Source: an uncultured Anaerococcus sp. (GTDB lineage Bacteria > Bacillota > Clostridia > Tissierellales > Peptoniphilaceae). Taken from it: DNA of 64,000 nt. Below, one piece after another: positions 18,220 to 27,608 of this stretch; the first letter of the stretch is position 1; each line of letters begins with the position of its first letter. The DNA lies in assembly GCA_943914475.1 (NCBI GenBank), contig CALUCE010000010.1, forward strand, positions 1 to 64,000, in the 5' to 3' direction. The translations under genes were made by a program, and so were the position numbers. The notes under the pieces were generated by a model, which worked only from the letters and a program-made list of their open reading frames with translations, was not told the origin of the DNA and ran no database searches.

Positions 18220-19482
18220 TTCTTTTTCGAATTGTGACAAAACATTCATAAGGGCAAGTTTGCCGTGGAAATAGTTTAAGCCACCTTGTAAATATACTGT
18301 ATATGGATCTCTTAGAGGTCCGTCTGCAGACAATTCTGAAGTAGCTCCCTCAACAAATCCTCCTGATGACATAATCACTTTATCTTCATAACCAGGCATA
18401 TCATCAGCTATAGGTGTAAGATTAGAGTCAACACTACAAGCTTCTTGTATAGATTTGCAGAAGAGTTCAAGCTTTTCTGCTGAATTTATCTCTACCGCTT
18501 GGACAACGTCGCTTCTTGGATCATCAAGACTTGGGATGATTTTATATCCTAAATCTTTAAAGGTTTTGGCAAAAATTAGTCCTACCTTTATTGATTCTAT
18601 CGTTGTGTGAGGCGAGAAATATAGACCTTGGAGTACACTTCTATTGGTACCAAAGCTTAGTCCCTCATCTTTACCAATACCTGGTGCCGTTAGGGTGTTA
18701 GCACAGTATTCGACTAAATCTTTTTTGCCGCATATATAGCCCCCTGTTATTGCAATTCCTCCACCTAAGTTCTTGATTAAAGATCCTGCAACAATATCTG
18801 CACCTATCTCTATAGGTTCCCTAGTTTCTGTAAACTCTCCATAGCAATTATCAACAAAAATAATTATATCTTCGTTTATTTCTCTTACTTTTTTTATAGC
18901 TTTCTCTATTTCTTCTATGGTGAATGCTCTTCTTTGTGAATAACCTGTTGACCTTTGGATCATAACTAGCTTGGTATCAGTATTGATAAGGTTCGAAAAA
19001 TTATCGTAGTCAAACATCTTATCTTTAAGGTCAATTTTCTTATACTTTATTCCTTTTTCTATAAGATTTCCTTTTTTGCTTCCCTTAATTCCCAAGACTT
19101 GTTGCAAGGTATCGTAAGGATCACCATTTATAGATACAACCTCATCGCCATGATTTAATAAGGCGTACAAAACAAGGGAGATTGCATGAGTACCAGATAC
19201 TATATTTGGTCTAACTAGGGCATCTTCTGACTTAAATATAGACGAAAAAATGCTTTCAACCGTATCTCTACCAACATCTCCATAGCCATATCCAGTAGCT
19301 TGGTTAAAATCCATAGTAGAAAGTCTGTTTTCATTAAAGGCTTTCAAGACCTTGAATTGGTTGAATTCGCTTATCTTTGCAAGTTTTTCAAAATTTTCTC
19401 TTAGATCTTCTTCATTCTTATTTACTAGGTCCAAAAATTTTGGGTTTATATTATAATAATCTAAAAATTCCTTATATATCAT
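18208..19482 (-). CDS. Methionine gamma-lyase family PLP enzyme (YnbB-like)
   Basis: 424 residues; fold type I PLP enzyme of the family once labelled aluminium resistance protein. Visible motifs: GYGYGDVGRDT near the N-terminus, FVDNCYGEF with the PLP-ring Asp, and GSLIKNLGGGIA with the Schiff-base Lys. The substrate is not established for the family. I start it at ATG 19482, which has AAGGA upstream; a TTG at 19503 would add seven residues inside miaA. In Bacillota this gene commonly sits beside miaA, as here. Confidence 0.88.
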   Translation of the reverse strand: MIYKEFLDYYNINPKFLDLVNKNEEDLRENFEKLAKISEFNQFKVLKAFNENRLSTMDFNQATGYGYGDVGRDTVESIFSSIFKSEDALVRPNIVSGTHAISLVLYALLNHGDEVVSINGDPYDTLQQVLGIKGSKKGNLIEKGIKYKKIDLKDKMFDYDNFSNLINTDTKLVMIQRSTGYSQRRAFTIEEIEKAIKKVREINEDIIIFVDNCYGEFTETREPIEIGADIVAGSLIKNLGGGIAITGGYICGKKDLVEYCANTLTAPGIGKDEGLSFGTNRSVLQGLYFSPHTTIESIKVGLIFAKTFKDLGYKIIPSLDDPRSDVVQAVEINSAEKLELFCKSIQEACSVDSNLTPIADDMPGYEDKVIMSSGGFVEGATSELSADGPLRDPYTVYLQGGLNYFHGKLALMNVLSQFEKESYI

Positions 19483-20425
19483 ATTTTCCTTGTATTTCTC
19501 CAACTATTTTCTTTACTATTTCTTCTTTATTTGTATTATCTCTAGCTATATAAGAAGTAAAACTATAGTATAGATATCTTCTCATCCATGTTACTTGTCT
19601 TTTTGCGTATCTTCTTGTATTTCTTTGGATAAGTTTAATGGTTTCATCTGTAGTCAAAGTATCCTCATAAATGTTAAAAAGTTCCTTATAGCCTATCGCT
19701 TTCATGGATTGATTTTCCTTACTTAGCTTATAGTTATCTATCAAACTTATGAATTCATCATATAGACCTTCTTCAAACATTTTTATAACTCTTTGATTAA
19801 TTTTATCATAGAGAATAGACCTATCTTCATAGTTTATGAAAAAAAGTAAGGGGTCTATATTAGGATTTTCTTTGTTTCTACCTTTTTTAACATCAGATGG
19901 TGCCTTGCCTGTAAGCTCATAAATTTCTAAGGCCCTAATAATCCTGTTTGTTTCATTATAGTGGTATTTTTCTGCGGATTTCTTATCTATATCTTCAAGA
20001 AGAGAATGAAGGTACTTATCACCTTTTTCATCCCTGATAGTTTGATATTTTTTTCTAATATCTTCGTTTTTAGGAGCTGATCCATAGTTCATTTCAAACA
20101 AAATAGAATCGATGTAAAATCCAGTACCACCTGTGAGGATTGGAATATGTCCACGTTTGTTTATATCCTTAATAAGTTTTCTTGCTTTTTTAGAAAAACC
20201 TTGGACAGAGTATTCATCTTTTGGGTTTACAAAATCTATTAAGTGGTGGGCTATACCAGCCATTTCTTCTTCTGTAATTTTATTTGTCCCAATATTCATA
20301 TCTTTATAAATTTGTTGGGAGTCACAAGAAATGATTTCTGATCTAAAATTTTTTGCAACTTCCACAGCTATGGAACTTTTACCACTAGCTGTAGGACCTG
20401 TAATAACTATTAACTTATCTGTCAA
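19472..20425 (-). CDS. miaA: tRNA dimethylallyltransferase
   Basis: Adds the dimethylallyl group to N6 of A37 in tRNAs reading UNN codons. P-loop ITGPTASGKSS, DSQQIY and NTRRYAKRQVTWMRR are all present. The start is chosen at TTG 20425 (317 residues): it puts the P-loop at the normal distance from the N-terminus and has GGAG seven bases upstream; the GTG at 20443 lies inside mutL without a site. It overlaps mutL by 11 bases and the PLP gene by 11 bases. The mutS-mutL-miaA order is common. Confidence 0.94.
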   Translation of the reverse strand: MTDKLIVITGPTASGKSSIAVEVAKNFRSEIISCDSQQIYKDMNIGTNKITEEEMAGIAHHLIDFVNPKDEYSVQGFSKKARKLIKDINKRGHIPILTGGTGFYIDSILFEMNYGSAPKNEDIRKKYQTIRDEKGDKYLHSLLEDIDKKSAEKYHYNETNRIIRALEIYELTGKAPSDVKKGRNKENPNIDPLLFFINYEDRSILYDKINQRVIKMFEEGLYDEFISLIDNYKLSKENQSMKAIGYKELFNIYEDTLTTDETIKLIQRNTRRYAKRQVTWMRRYLYYSFTSYIARDNTNKEEIVKKIVGEIQGKYDI

Positions 20426-22286
20426 AATATTTCTCCAACTCACTTTCCTTAACTTCTATTATGGTACTTTGCCCTTGGTAGTTTTTATATGGATTGTCTA
20501 AAGTTTTCAAGTTTTTAATAAGGAAGTCTGCTTCTTCTTTGTTAATTTTATGCCCTTTTCTAAAGGATTTTTTACTCATTAGTTTAAAGATTTTTTTATA
20601 AAGACTTTCCTTACTTGTTTGGTAATCTATATCTAAAAGTTGATAAAAGTAATCCATATTTTCTGGTTCTTCAAAAATAAAGGGTGTAGATCTAATAATT
20701 ATTTTTTTCTCTCCAAATTTTTCTATATTAAAACCTAAGTCCTTAAATATATTCTCCTTCTTTATAAAAGAGTTGTAAGAGTTTGAGTCTAGAGTAAGTA
20801 TTATAGGCTCTAGTAATCCTTGGGATGAAACAGACTTACTTTCAAACTCTTTGATAAATTCGGCAAAATTAATCGCTTCATCAGCTCTTCTATGATCTAG
20901 AATAAGCAATTTATCTTTTGCCTGATAGATAGAATATCTGTTAAAGATAGATGTCTTATATATAAGATCATCAAAAAACTCATTAGCAAAGGAATCTGAT
21001 TTTACCTCTTCAGTATCATCTGGCTTATCATTATTTATAAAGTTTAACTCTTCTCTAACATCACTTACTTGATCTTCGTCGTTTTCAAAGTTCTCAAAAA
21101 AGTTTTTCTCTTCAAGCTTTGGCTCATAATCTTCATCTACTTTGCTCTTTTTATCAAAAGCATCTTCAAAATTGTAAGTAGAAGCCTCTTCAGCTACTAA
21201 CTTATTATAGGAGTTTAAAACTTTCTTATAATCATCTTGATAATCATCATAGAAGTTTATTATATCATCTTTCTTTTCTTCACTTTTTAGGCTCTTGATA
21301 GCAGTATTTTCATATAAAATTTTTGAAATATTTATGGACAAGAGATCTAGTAAAGATTCCTCATAAACAAATTTTATTTCCTTTTTATTTGGATGGATAT
21401 TTACATCTATATTTCTACTTGCAGTTTCTATAAATATGAAAAACGCTGGAAATCTTCCTGATGGTATTAGGCTTTTGTATTCCCCTTCTATAGACTTCGT
21501 TACATTTTCATTATAAACATACCTATTATTAACAAAAAGATATTGTAAAGACCTATTACCCCTATAGTAGGAAGAATTTGAAATGAAACCTTTAATTGTA
21601 TAAAGATCATTTTCAATGGATACAGGTATTAGATTTTCTTTTAGGTTATCATCTAAGAGTTTAAATATGATGTTTTCCATACCTTCTCCATTGGTATGAA
21701 AATCCACCCTATTATCCCTTATATATTTTATAGAAAGATCAGGATTAGATATGGCCAAGGCATACATAAGTCTATTAATTTTATTCGCCTCTGCCATATC
21801 TGATTTTAAAAACTTTCTTCTAACGGGTTGGTTCTTAAATAAATCAAAAACTTCTATAGTTGTACCAGTATTAGTGGCTATACTTGTTTTAGTAGCAAGT
21901 GATGAGTTTTTGTAGGTTAATTTTTTACCTATATCTTGTTCTTCAGTCTTTGAAATTATTGTAAGGTCAGAGCAAGTTATTATAGAACTAAGTGCTTCTC
22001 CTCTAAAACCTAATGTGAATAGTTTATAAAGATCTGAAAAATCTTTTATCTTGCTTGTTGCATGTCTTTTAAAGGCAAGCTCAATTTCATCTTCTCCAAT
22101 TCCTACACCATCATCTGTAACTCTTATATAAGTTTTTCCTCCATTTTTAATTTCTACACTTATATTTTTGCTACCAGCATCTATAGAATTTTCTATAAGC
22201 TCTTTAACTATAGAAAATGGAGATTCTATTACTTCGCCTGCTGCTATTTGTTCAATTGTTTTTTTATCTAATTGGATAATAGCCAT
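20415..22286 (-). CDS. mutL: DNA mismatch repair protein MutL, endonuclease motifs degenerate
   Basis: 623 residues. The GHKL ATPase half is intact (IENSIDAG 31-38, DDGVGI, GFRGEAL 93-99). A long acidic linker spans about 330-440. In the C-terminal domain the metal motif DQHAxxExxxxE reads DHRRADE at 464-470 with Ala at the final Glu place; the ACR motif reads SKK (571-573); and the CPHGRP-type motif reads NYQGQS (602-607). The clamp-binding motif QGLLEP (489-494) remains. It thus looks like a non-nicking MutL, unlike Bacillus MutL. The start shares one base with the mutS stop (TAATG). Confidence 0.93.
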   Translation of the reverse strand: MAIIQLDKKTIEQIAAGEVIESPFSIVKELIENSIDAGSKNISVEIKNGGKTYIRVTDDGVGIGEDEIELAFKRHATSKIKDFSDLYKLFTLGFRGEALSSIITCSDLTIISKTEEQDIGKKLTYKNSSLATKTSIATNTGTTIEVFDLFKNQPVRRKFLKSDMAEANKINRLMYALAISNPDLSIKYIRDNRVDFHTNGEGMENIIFKLLDDNLKENLIPVSIENDLYTIKGFISNSSYYRGNRSLQYLFVNNRYVYNENVTKSIEGEYKSLIPSGRFPAFFIFIETASRNIDVNIHPNKKEIKFVYEESLLDLLSINISKILYENTAIKSLKSEEKKDDIINFYDDYQDDYKKVLNSYNKLVAEEASTYNFEDAFDKKSKVDEDYEPKLEEKNFFENFENDEDQVSDVREELNFINNDKPDDTEEVKSDSFANEFFDDLIYKTSIFNRYSIYQAKDKLLILDHRRADEAINFAEFIKEFESKSVSSQGLLEPIILTLDSNSYNSFIKKENIFKDLGFNIEKFGEKKIIIRSTPFIFEEPENMDYFYQLLDIDYQTSKESLYKKIFKLMSKKSFRKGHKINKEEADFLIKNLKTLDNPYKNYQGQSTIIEVKESELEKYFDR

Positions 22287-24895
22287 TATAATTCACCTAT
22301 TTTTTCTATTAATTCATGTAAGGCATTCATTGATTCTATTGGGGTCATTGTATTTATATCGATAGAGCTAGCATAAGATTTAAGACTTTCATATTTATTT
22401 TCTACTATGTCACTTATTGTTTCAACTACATTTTGAGACTTATTTTTATCAAATAATTCTTCCTTATCAATTTTATTCATAAAAATTTTAGCATTTTCTA
22501 TCAATTGATTAGGAAGTCCTGACATCTTTGCAACCTCTATACCATAGGACCTATCAGATTTGCCAGGTTTAATTTTCCTTAGAAAGATTAATTCATTGTT
22601 TTCTTCAAGAATATCAATTTTAAGGTTTTTTACATTGTCTAATTCATTTTCAAGTATGGTTAGTTCATGAAAATGGGTAGCAAAAACTGTCTTAACCTTC
22701 TTATGTTTACTCAAATACTCAACCAGGCTCATAGCTATACTTAAACCATCATCACTACCGGTCCCCCTACCTACTTCATCTAAAATGATAAATGAATCTT
22801 CAGTAGAATTTTTTAAAATATTTGATACCTCATTCATTTCTAGCATAAAGGTAGACTCACCCTTGGAGATATTATCACTTGCTCCAATTCTTGTGAAAAC
22901 TTTATCGCATATAGATATTTGAGCCTTACTTGCTGGTACAAAAGATCCTATTTGAGCAAGTATTATAATTATGGCCATTTGTCTCATATAAGTGGATTTT
23001 CCCGCCATATTTGGTCCGGTTATTATCTGAATTAGGTTGTCATCTTCTCCAATATTTGTGTCATTTGAAATAAACTCATTTTCTTTTAAGTTCTTTTCTA
23101 TAACAGGATGCCTTCCATCTTTGATTAGAATTTTGTTGTCAGTCCTTATTTCAGGTCTACAATAATTATTTGCTCTTGCTACTTTAGCAAGTGAGTTAAA
23201 GGCATCAAGACTAGCTATCATTATTGCTAATAGCTGTAAGTCTTGGGTATGGTTTAAAATTTCTTCTCTTATTTCTTGGAAAAGTTCGTATTCAAGGGTG
23301 TTTATTTTATCAGACCCACCTAGAATAAGTTCACTTAACTCTTCAAGTTTTTCGCTAGTATATCTTTCCTGATTTTTTAATGTTTGTTTTCTAACGTAAG
23401 AGTCAGGAACCTTATCAACATTTATCTTTGTTACCTCTATAGAATATCCATTGTTTTTGTTAAAGACAATCTTTAAATTTTTTATACCAGTCTTCTCTCT
23501 TTGCAATTCTTCATATTCTATAAGTTCTGCTTCAGCTTTTTTAGACTTCTCTTTTAAGATATCTAATTTTTCATTATAAGCTTTCTTTATGATGTTTCCT
23601 TCTGAGATGGTTATTGGTGGATCATCTATTATTGATCTTTCTAATAACTCATATAAGGCTGAAACATCTGGTAGATTTTTTGAAAAATCTTCGTAATTTT
23701 TAGCTCCAAGTTTAGCCAAATATTCCTTGAGTTCAGGTATATTTCTTATAGAGTTTTTTAAAGATATAAGATCTCTTGCATTAGCTCTACCATAGGATAT
23801 TTTGCCAACTATTCTTTCTAAATCATATATATCTTCTAGAAAGTTTGTTATATCTGCACTTACATTAGGATTTGAAAATAAAAAATCTACATAATCGAGT
23901 CTTTTATTAATCAACTCTATGTTTATTAAAGGTCTTTCAAGCCATTCGCTTAGAAGTCTTGACCCCATTACTGTATCTGCCTTATCAAGGATTGAAATAA
24001 CTGTATTATCCTTAGAATTAGAATTTAGATTCCTATGAAGCTCTAAATTTTTCCTAGTGTTCATTTCAAGCTCCATGTAATGGTCTATCTCTAAAATTTC
24101 AAGCTGATTAATATGGACAAGATTTTCCTTATGGTAGGAATATATATAGTCTAGTAAGTTTGATAGACTTATCAAAGAAAGCCTAAGTTTTTTAACCTTT
24201 TTATAATTATTTTTGCCTAGATGATTTAAGACATTTTCTTCCTTTTCTTTATAATCATCAGTATCTTCTATATAGGTCACGTATATATCTTGGTTTAAAT
24301 CAAGATAAGACTTAAGTTTTTCATCCTTATAATTTGTATTTATGATGATTTCTGAAGGATTTATTTTTTCTATTTGATCTATTATTTGCTTGGAGATAGA
24401 TTCTCTTGATCCTTTTATTTCAAAGGTTACAAGCTTTCCTGTAGTTATATCACAATATGATCCTGATATACCATATTTATTTTTATAAACGGATAATAAG
24501 TAGTTATTTTCTTTCTTATCCAAGGAATCCATGTCTGTAATGGTTCCAGGAGTAATTACCCTAGTTATGGCTCTTTTAACGAGTCCCTTGGCAAATTTTG
24601 GGTCTTCTACTTGGTCACACAGGGCTACCTTGTAGCCTTTTTTTACAAGTTTGTTTACATAAACATCTATAACATGATGAGGGACTCCACACATAGGAGC
24701 TCTTTTATCATGACCACAATCCTTGCCAGTTAAGGTTAATTGTATAGTTTTACTTGTAATAATAGCATCTTCAAAAAAAGTTTCATAAAAGTCTCCTACC
24801 CTATAGAGTAGGATAGCATCTTTAAAATTTCTTTTTACATCTATATAATGCTTGAGCATGGGAGTTAGTTTGTCATATTCAAAATCTTCTAACAT
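22286..24895 (-). CDS. mutS: DNA mismatch recognition protein MutS
   Basis: 869 residues, full length. The mismatch-wedge Phe36-Tyr37-Glu38 (GDFYETF), Walker A GPNMAGKST, Walker B DEVGRGT with a variant GSDDGLSIA, and the C-terminal dimerisation tail are present. It scans DNA as an ATP-gated dimer and recruits MutL. AGGAGG lies just upstream of ATG 24895. It is cotranscribed with mutL (one-base overlap). Confidence 0.95.
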   Translation of the reverse strand: MLEDFEYDKLTPMLKHYIDVKRNFKDAILLYRVGDFYETFFEDAIITSKTIQLTLTGKDCGHDKRAPMCGVPHHVIDVYVNKLVKKGYKVALCDQVEDPKFAKGLVKRAITRVITPGTITDMDSLDKKENNYLLSVYKNKYGISGSYCDITTGKLVTFEIKGSRESISKQIIDQIEKINPSEIIINTNYKDEKLKSYLDLNQDIYVTYIEDTDDYKEKEENVLNHLGKNNYKKVKKLRLSLISLSNLLDYIYSYHKENLVHINQLEILEIDHYMELEMNTRKNLELHRNLNSNSKDNTVISILDKADTVMGSRLLSEWLERPLINIELINKRLDYVDFLFSNPNVSADITNFLEDIYDLERIVGKISYGRANARDLISLKNSIRNIPELKEYLAKLGAKNYEDFSKNLPDVSALYELLERSIIDDPPITISEGNIIKKAYNEKLDILKEKSKKAEAELIEYEELQREKTGIKNLKIVFNKNNGYSIEVTKINVDKVPDSYVRKQTLKNQERYTSEKLEELSELILGGSDKINTLEYELFQEIREEILNHTQDLQLLAIMIASLDAFNSLAKVARANNYCRPEIRTDNKILIKDGRHPVIEKNLKENEFISNDTNIGEDDNLIQIITGPNMAGKSTYMRQMAIIIILAQIGSFVPASKAQISICDKVFTRIGASDNISKGESTFMLEMNEVSNILKNSTEDSFIILDEVGRGTGSDDGLSIAMSLVEYLSKHKKVKTVFATHFHELTILENELDNVKNLKIDILEENNELIFLRKIKPGKSDRSYGIEVAKMSGLPNQLIENAKIFMNKIDKEELFDKNKSQNVVETISDIVENKYESLKSYASSIDINTMTPIESMNALHELIEKIGEL

Positions 24896-24920
24896 TTATC
24901 CTCCTTTTTGTCGTACTTGT

Positions 24921-24958
24921 TTTAAAATTAAGAATAACTCATGAATTCATGAGTTATT
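24921..24958 (-). terminator. 26-base perfect palindrome, probable terminator
   Basis: A perfect palindrome from 24933 to 24958 centred on GAATTC. It overlaps the stop codon of the membrane-anchored gene at 24954 and on the minus strand is followed by CTTAATTTT. Such a symmetric site could alternatively be an operator ahead of mutS. Confidence 0.55.
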
Positions 24959-25493
24959 TCAAGTTTATTTCTTTTACATCTACTATCCATTCGGATGAGT
25001 CTTTTGACTGGGTGTCTATAATAGCAAAGTATCCATAACTTTTATTGTAGTCATGAACAGGCTTAGAATTTATTTTATAGACCAGGTAGACCCTGTCAGG
25101 TTCTAAGGCTTTTTCTATAGAAATACTATCTCTACCTGCGTTTTTATTGATTGTTTCAAGTCTAGTATAATTTGTTGTATCAAGTTTTAAAGAATTGATT
25201 ATTTTTTCTAGAGATACACCAACTATTGTAGTTTTTTTCTCTTGGTTACTTAAAGGAAGGCTTACACTTGCACTTTGTCCCTTTCTCAATTCTTTTAAAG
25301 AGATAGAGTCTATTTCGCTTCCATTATCCTTGATAACAACAATTTGTTTGTCATACTTGGCGAGATTCCTATTTTTAATAAGGCCAACTATAAAAGAAAA
25401 AAGGATAATTCCTACAACTACCAAAACAGAAAACAAAATAATATTATATTTTTGTTTCTTCAGAGTTCTTTTTGCACTTCTTTTTTTAGCCAT
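24954..25493 (-). CDS. Membrane-anchored protein of unknown function
   Basis: 179 residues: a very basic N-terminus (about 15 residues), one hydrophobic helix (17-39), then an extracytoplasmic domain of about 140 residues. The pattern SLKEL, GVSLEKIINSL, VYLVYKINSKP and a closing WIVDVKEI faintly recalls the sulfite-oxidase/molybdopterin-binding domain fold, but no cofactor cysteine is present (there is no Cys in the protein). Family uncertain. The start shares one base with the dut stop, so it is coupled to dut. Confidence 0.75.
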   Translation of the reverse strand: MAKKRSAKRTLKKQKYNIILFSVLVVVGIILFSFIVGLIKNRNLAKYDKQIVVIKDNGSEIDSISLKELRKGQSASVSLPLSNQEKKTTIVGVSLEKIINSLKLDTTNYTRLETINKNAGRDSISIEKALEPDRVYLVYKINSKPVHDYNKSYGYFAIIDTQSKDSSEWIVDVKEINLK

Positions 25494-25936
25494 TACTTAC
25501 CTGTGGATCCAAATCCACCTTCACCCCTATCGCTTTTTGAAAGATCTTCAACTTTTTTAACTTCCACTTTTTCATAAGGTTGTATAATCATTTGGGCAAG
25601 TCTATCATTATTTTTTATAACTTGTTCCTCTTTTCCATAATTATAGAAAAATACCTTAATTTCTCCCCTATAATCTGAATCAATTACTCCTACTGTATTG
25701 GACAACATTAAGTTTCTCTTTACGCCGGTAGATGATCTTGGGTATATGGCACCAAAGTATCCTTCTGGTATCTCAACTTTAAGTCCGGTGGGTATAGATT
25801 TTACTTCATTAGGTTTTATTATTATATCTTCTTTATTTGAACAATATAGGTCCAATCCTGCAGAGTGTTCGGTTCCATAGGCAGGAATTGTAGAATCAGT
25901 TTGTATTTTTAAAACTTTTAATTTCTTATCAGTCAT
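25493..25936 (-). CDS. dut: Deoxyuridine 5'-triphosphate nucleotidohydrolase
   Basis: Trimeric dUTPase, 147 residues. Five motifs in order: AGLDLYC, PRSSTG, GVIDSDYRGEI with the catalytic Asp, RLAQMII, and the flexible GGFGSTG tail. It hydrolyses dUTP to dUMP, limiting uracil in DNA, and complements ung at 43504. It is transcribed divergently from pepT across 74 bases. Confidence 0.95.
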   Translation of the reverse strand: MTDKKLKVLKIQTDSTIPAYGTEHSAGLDLYCSNKEDIIIKPNEVKSIPTGLKVEIPEGYFGAIYPRSSTGVKRNLMLSNTVGVIDSDYRGEIKVFFYNYGKEEQVIKNNDRLAQMIIQPYEKVEVKKVEDLSKSDRGEGGFGSTGK

Positions 25937-26010
25937 TGTCTCTCCTCTAAATATACTCTCCTATATTTTATCACATATGATAGTATAATGATAAATATGA
26001 GAGGTGTAAA
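25937..26010. promoter_or_regulatory. Divergent dut/pepT promoter region
   Basis: A TATAAT at 25984-25989 (plus) suits pepT, without a good -35. On the minus strand TTATCA...TAAAAT with an 18-base spacer suits dut. Each gene has a purine-rich ribosome binding site (GAGAGG for pepT, AGAGGAGAG for dut). Confidence 0.4.
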
Positions 26011-27234
26011 ATGGAAAAAATAGTAGAAAGATTTTTAAATTACATTAGTATTGATACAAAAAGTGATGAAAAGGCTGGAGAGAATAGAAAACCTTCAACA
26101 GATGGTCAAAAAGAACTTGCTAAAATTTTAAAAAAAGAACTAGAAGACTTAGGTTTAAGTGTAGAAATTAATGATGAATCTTTTGTATTTGCAACACTAA
26201 AATCTAATACTGATAGAAAATTTCCAACAGTTGGATTTATCTCACATATGGATACTTCTCCTGAAATGGATGGTACGATTAAAGATCCTCAAATAATTAA
26301 ATATGAAGGCGGAGATATCAAATTAAATGATACTAGTTCTATTAAAGTAAGTGAATTTCCATCATTAGAAAAAATGATAGGAAAAACCTTGATAACAACC
26401 AGGGGTGAATCTCTTTTAGGGGCTGATGATAAAGCAGGTATAGCCGAGATAATGAACGCCATAGAATATTTGGTAGATCATCCAGAAATTGAACATGGAG
26501 ATATAAAGGTGTCCTTTACTCCCGATGAAGAAATCGGTACAGGTTGTGATTCATTTGATGTAGAAGGTTTTGCTGCAGATTTTGCTTATACAATAGATGG
26601 TGGTGCCTTGGGTGAGTTAGAGTATGAGTCATTTAACGCCAGTCAAGCAGAAATTACCATCAAGGGTAAGTCAGTACATCCAGGTAGTGCTAAAAACACC
26701 ATGATTAACTCTATAAGAGTCGCAAAAGAACTTGATGATCTTTTAGGTGAAGTTAGACGTCCTGAGCACACAGAAGGCTATGAGGGCTTCTATCATATGG
26801 TAGGAATAAATGGTAGCATAGAAGATACAAAACTAACATATATCATAAGAAATCATGATAGAGATGAATTTGAAAGTATGAAAGCATATCTAAATGATTG
26901 TGTTAGCTTTTAAAATAAAAAGTATGAGAAAGATCTTATAAAGATAAATATGTATGACCAATATTATAATATGGGAGAAGTCTTAAGAGAAAAGATGGAA
27001 ATAGTTGACTATGCAAAATCAGCTATGGAAAACTTAGATATTGAACCAATAATAGAGCCTATCAGAGGTGGTACAGATGGATCTAAACTATCCTTTATGG
27101 GACTACCATGTCCAAACATTTTCACAGGTGGTCATAACTTCCACGGTATCTATGAATATATAGCAGTAGAAGATATGCTCATGGCTAGTAAAGTAATAGT
27201 GGAAATTGTGAAAACTATTTCAGAAAAAAATTAG
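26011..27234 (+). pseudogene. pepT: Peptidase T interrupted by one in-frame TAA
   Basis: Reading through, the frame gives 407 sense-length codons, equal to typical PepT (about 408). TAA at 26911-26913 follows residue 300, and the frame resumes without shift to 27234. The first part holds the zinc and catalytic residues ISHMDTS, GADDKAG, DEEIG and TIDGG; the distal part holds GGTDGSKLSFMG and the last zinc His in GGHNFHG. Neither part alone can form the active site. ATG 26950 has no good ribosome binding site. A single change of a Leu TTA to TAA would explain it; sequencing error or readthrough are alternatives. PepT removes N-terminal residues from tripeptides. Confidence 0.85.
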
Positions 27235-27263
27235 CATAATTTAATAATTAGGGTATATATATA

Positions 27264-27292
27264 TTGAGTACAAGTTTGTACTTTAATACATT
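27264..27292 (+). promoter_or_regulatory. Promoter with palindromic operator
   Basis: TTGAGT (27264-27269), a 17-base spacer and TACATT (27287-27292). A perfect palindrome AGTACAAGTTTGTACT (27267-27282) covers the -35 and most of the spacer, a position where a bound repressor would block polymerase. Confidence 0.55.
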
Positions 27293-27323
27293 ATATTATT
27301 ATTTATAAAAAAGGAGAGGTAAT

Positions 27324-27560
27324 ATGTCAGGTAAAGTAACAAATGATAACCAATACAGAGGAAATGAAGAATTAGATGAAAAAATGAGAAAATCTCAAGA
27401 TACTTCTGGTGGAGAAAGCTTTGACAAAAAAGATACACCAGACCAAGAAAATCTTAGAACAATAGCTGATGAAGCAGATCTAAACTCAAATGTAGGAGTT
27501 GAATCAAGAAGAACAAGATCTGAATTCTCAGAAAATCCATCTAAAGACAAAGACGAATAA
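27324..27560 (+). CDS. Small hydrophilic protein of unknown function
   Basis: 78 residues, highly charged (Asp, Glu, Lys, Arg, Asn), no Cys or Trp, no membrane segment; probably disordered. AGGAGAGG precedes the ATG at a good distance and a strong terminator follows, so this is a true single-gene unit with an operator-controlled promoter. I do not recognise the family. The composition resembles small stress-associated hydrophilic proteins, but that is only an impression. Confidence 0.8.
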   Translation: MSGKVTNDNQYRGNEELDEKMRKSQDTSGGESFDKKDTPDQENLRTIADEADLNSNVGVESRRTRSEFSENPSKDKDE

Positions 27561-27570
27561 GAATTTAAAA

Positions 27571-27608
27571 TAGCCCTGGGATTAAATCCTAGGGCTAATA
27601 TTTTCTAA
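27571..27608. terminator. Bidirectional terminator between convergent genes
   Basis: TAGCCCTGGGAT (27571-27582) pairs with ATCCTAGGGCTA (27586-27597) with one G-T wobble, loop TAA. T-rich runs follow on the plus strand (ATATTTTC) and on the minus strand (TATTTTAAATT). It serves the 78-residue gene and the U32 gene. Confidence 0.85.

Noticed and set aside
18208..19482. Aluminium resistance protein
   Set aside because: Old label of this family; the sequence is a PLP enzyme of fold type I with no metal-resistance feature.
25195..25560. A 121-codon plus-strand open frame across the membrane-protein and dut genes
   Set aside because: Overlaps two supported genes on the other strand and has no start signals.
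26950..27234. Separate small peptidase gene downstream of pepT
   Set aside because: It is in frame with pepT, has no ribosome binding site and is simply the PepT C-terminus.
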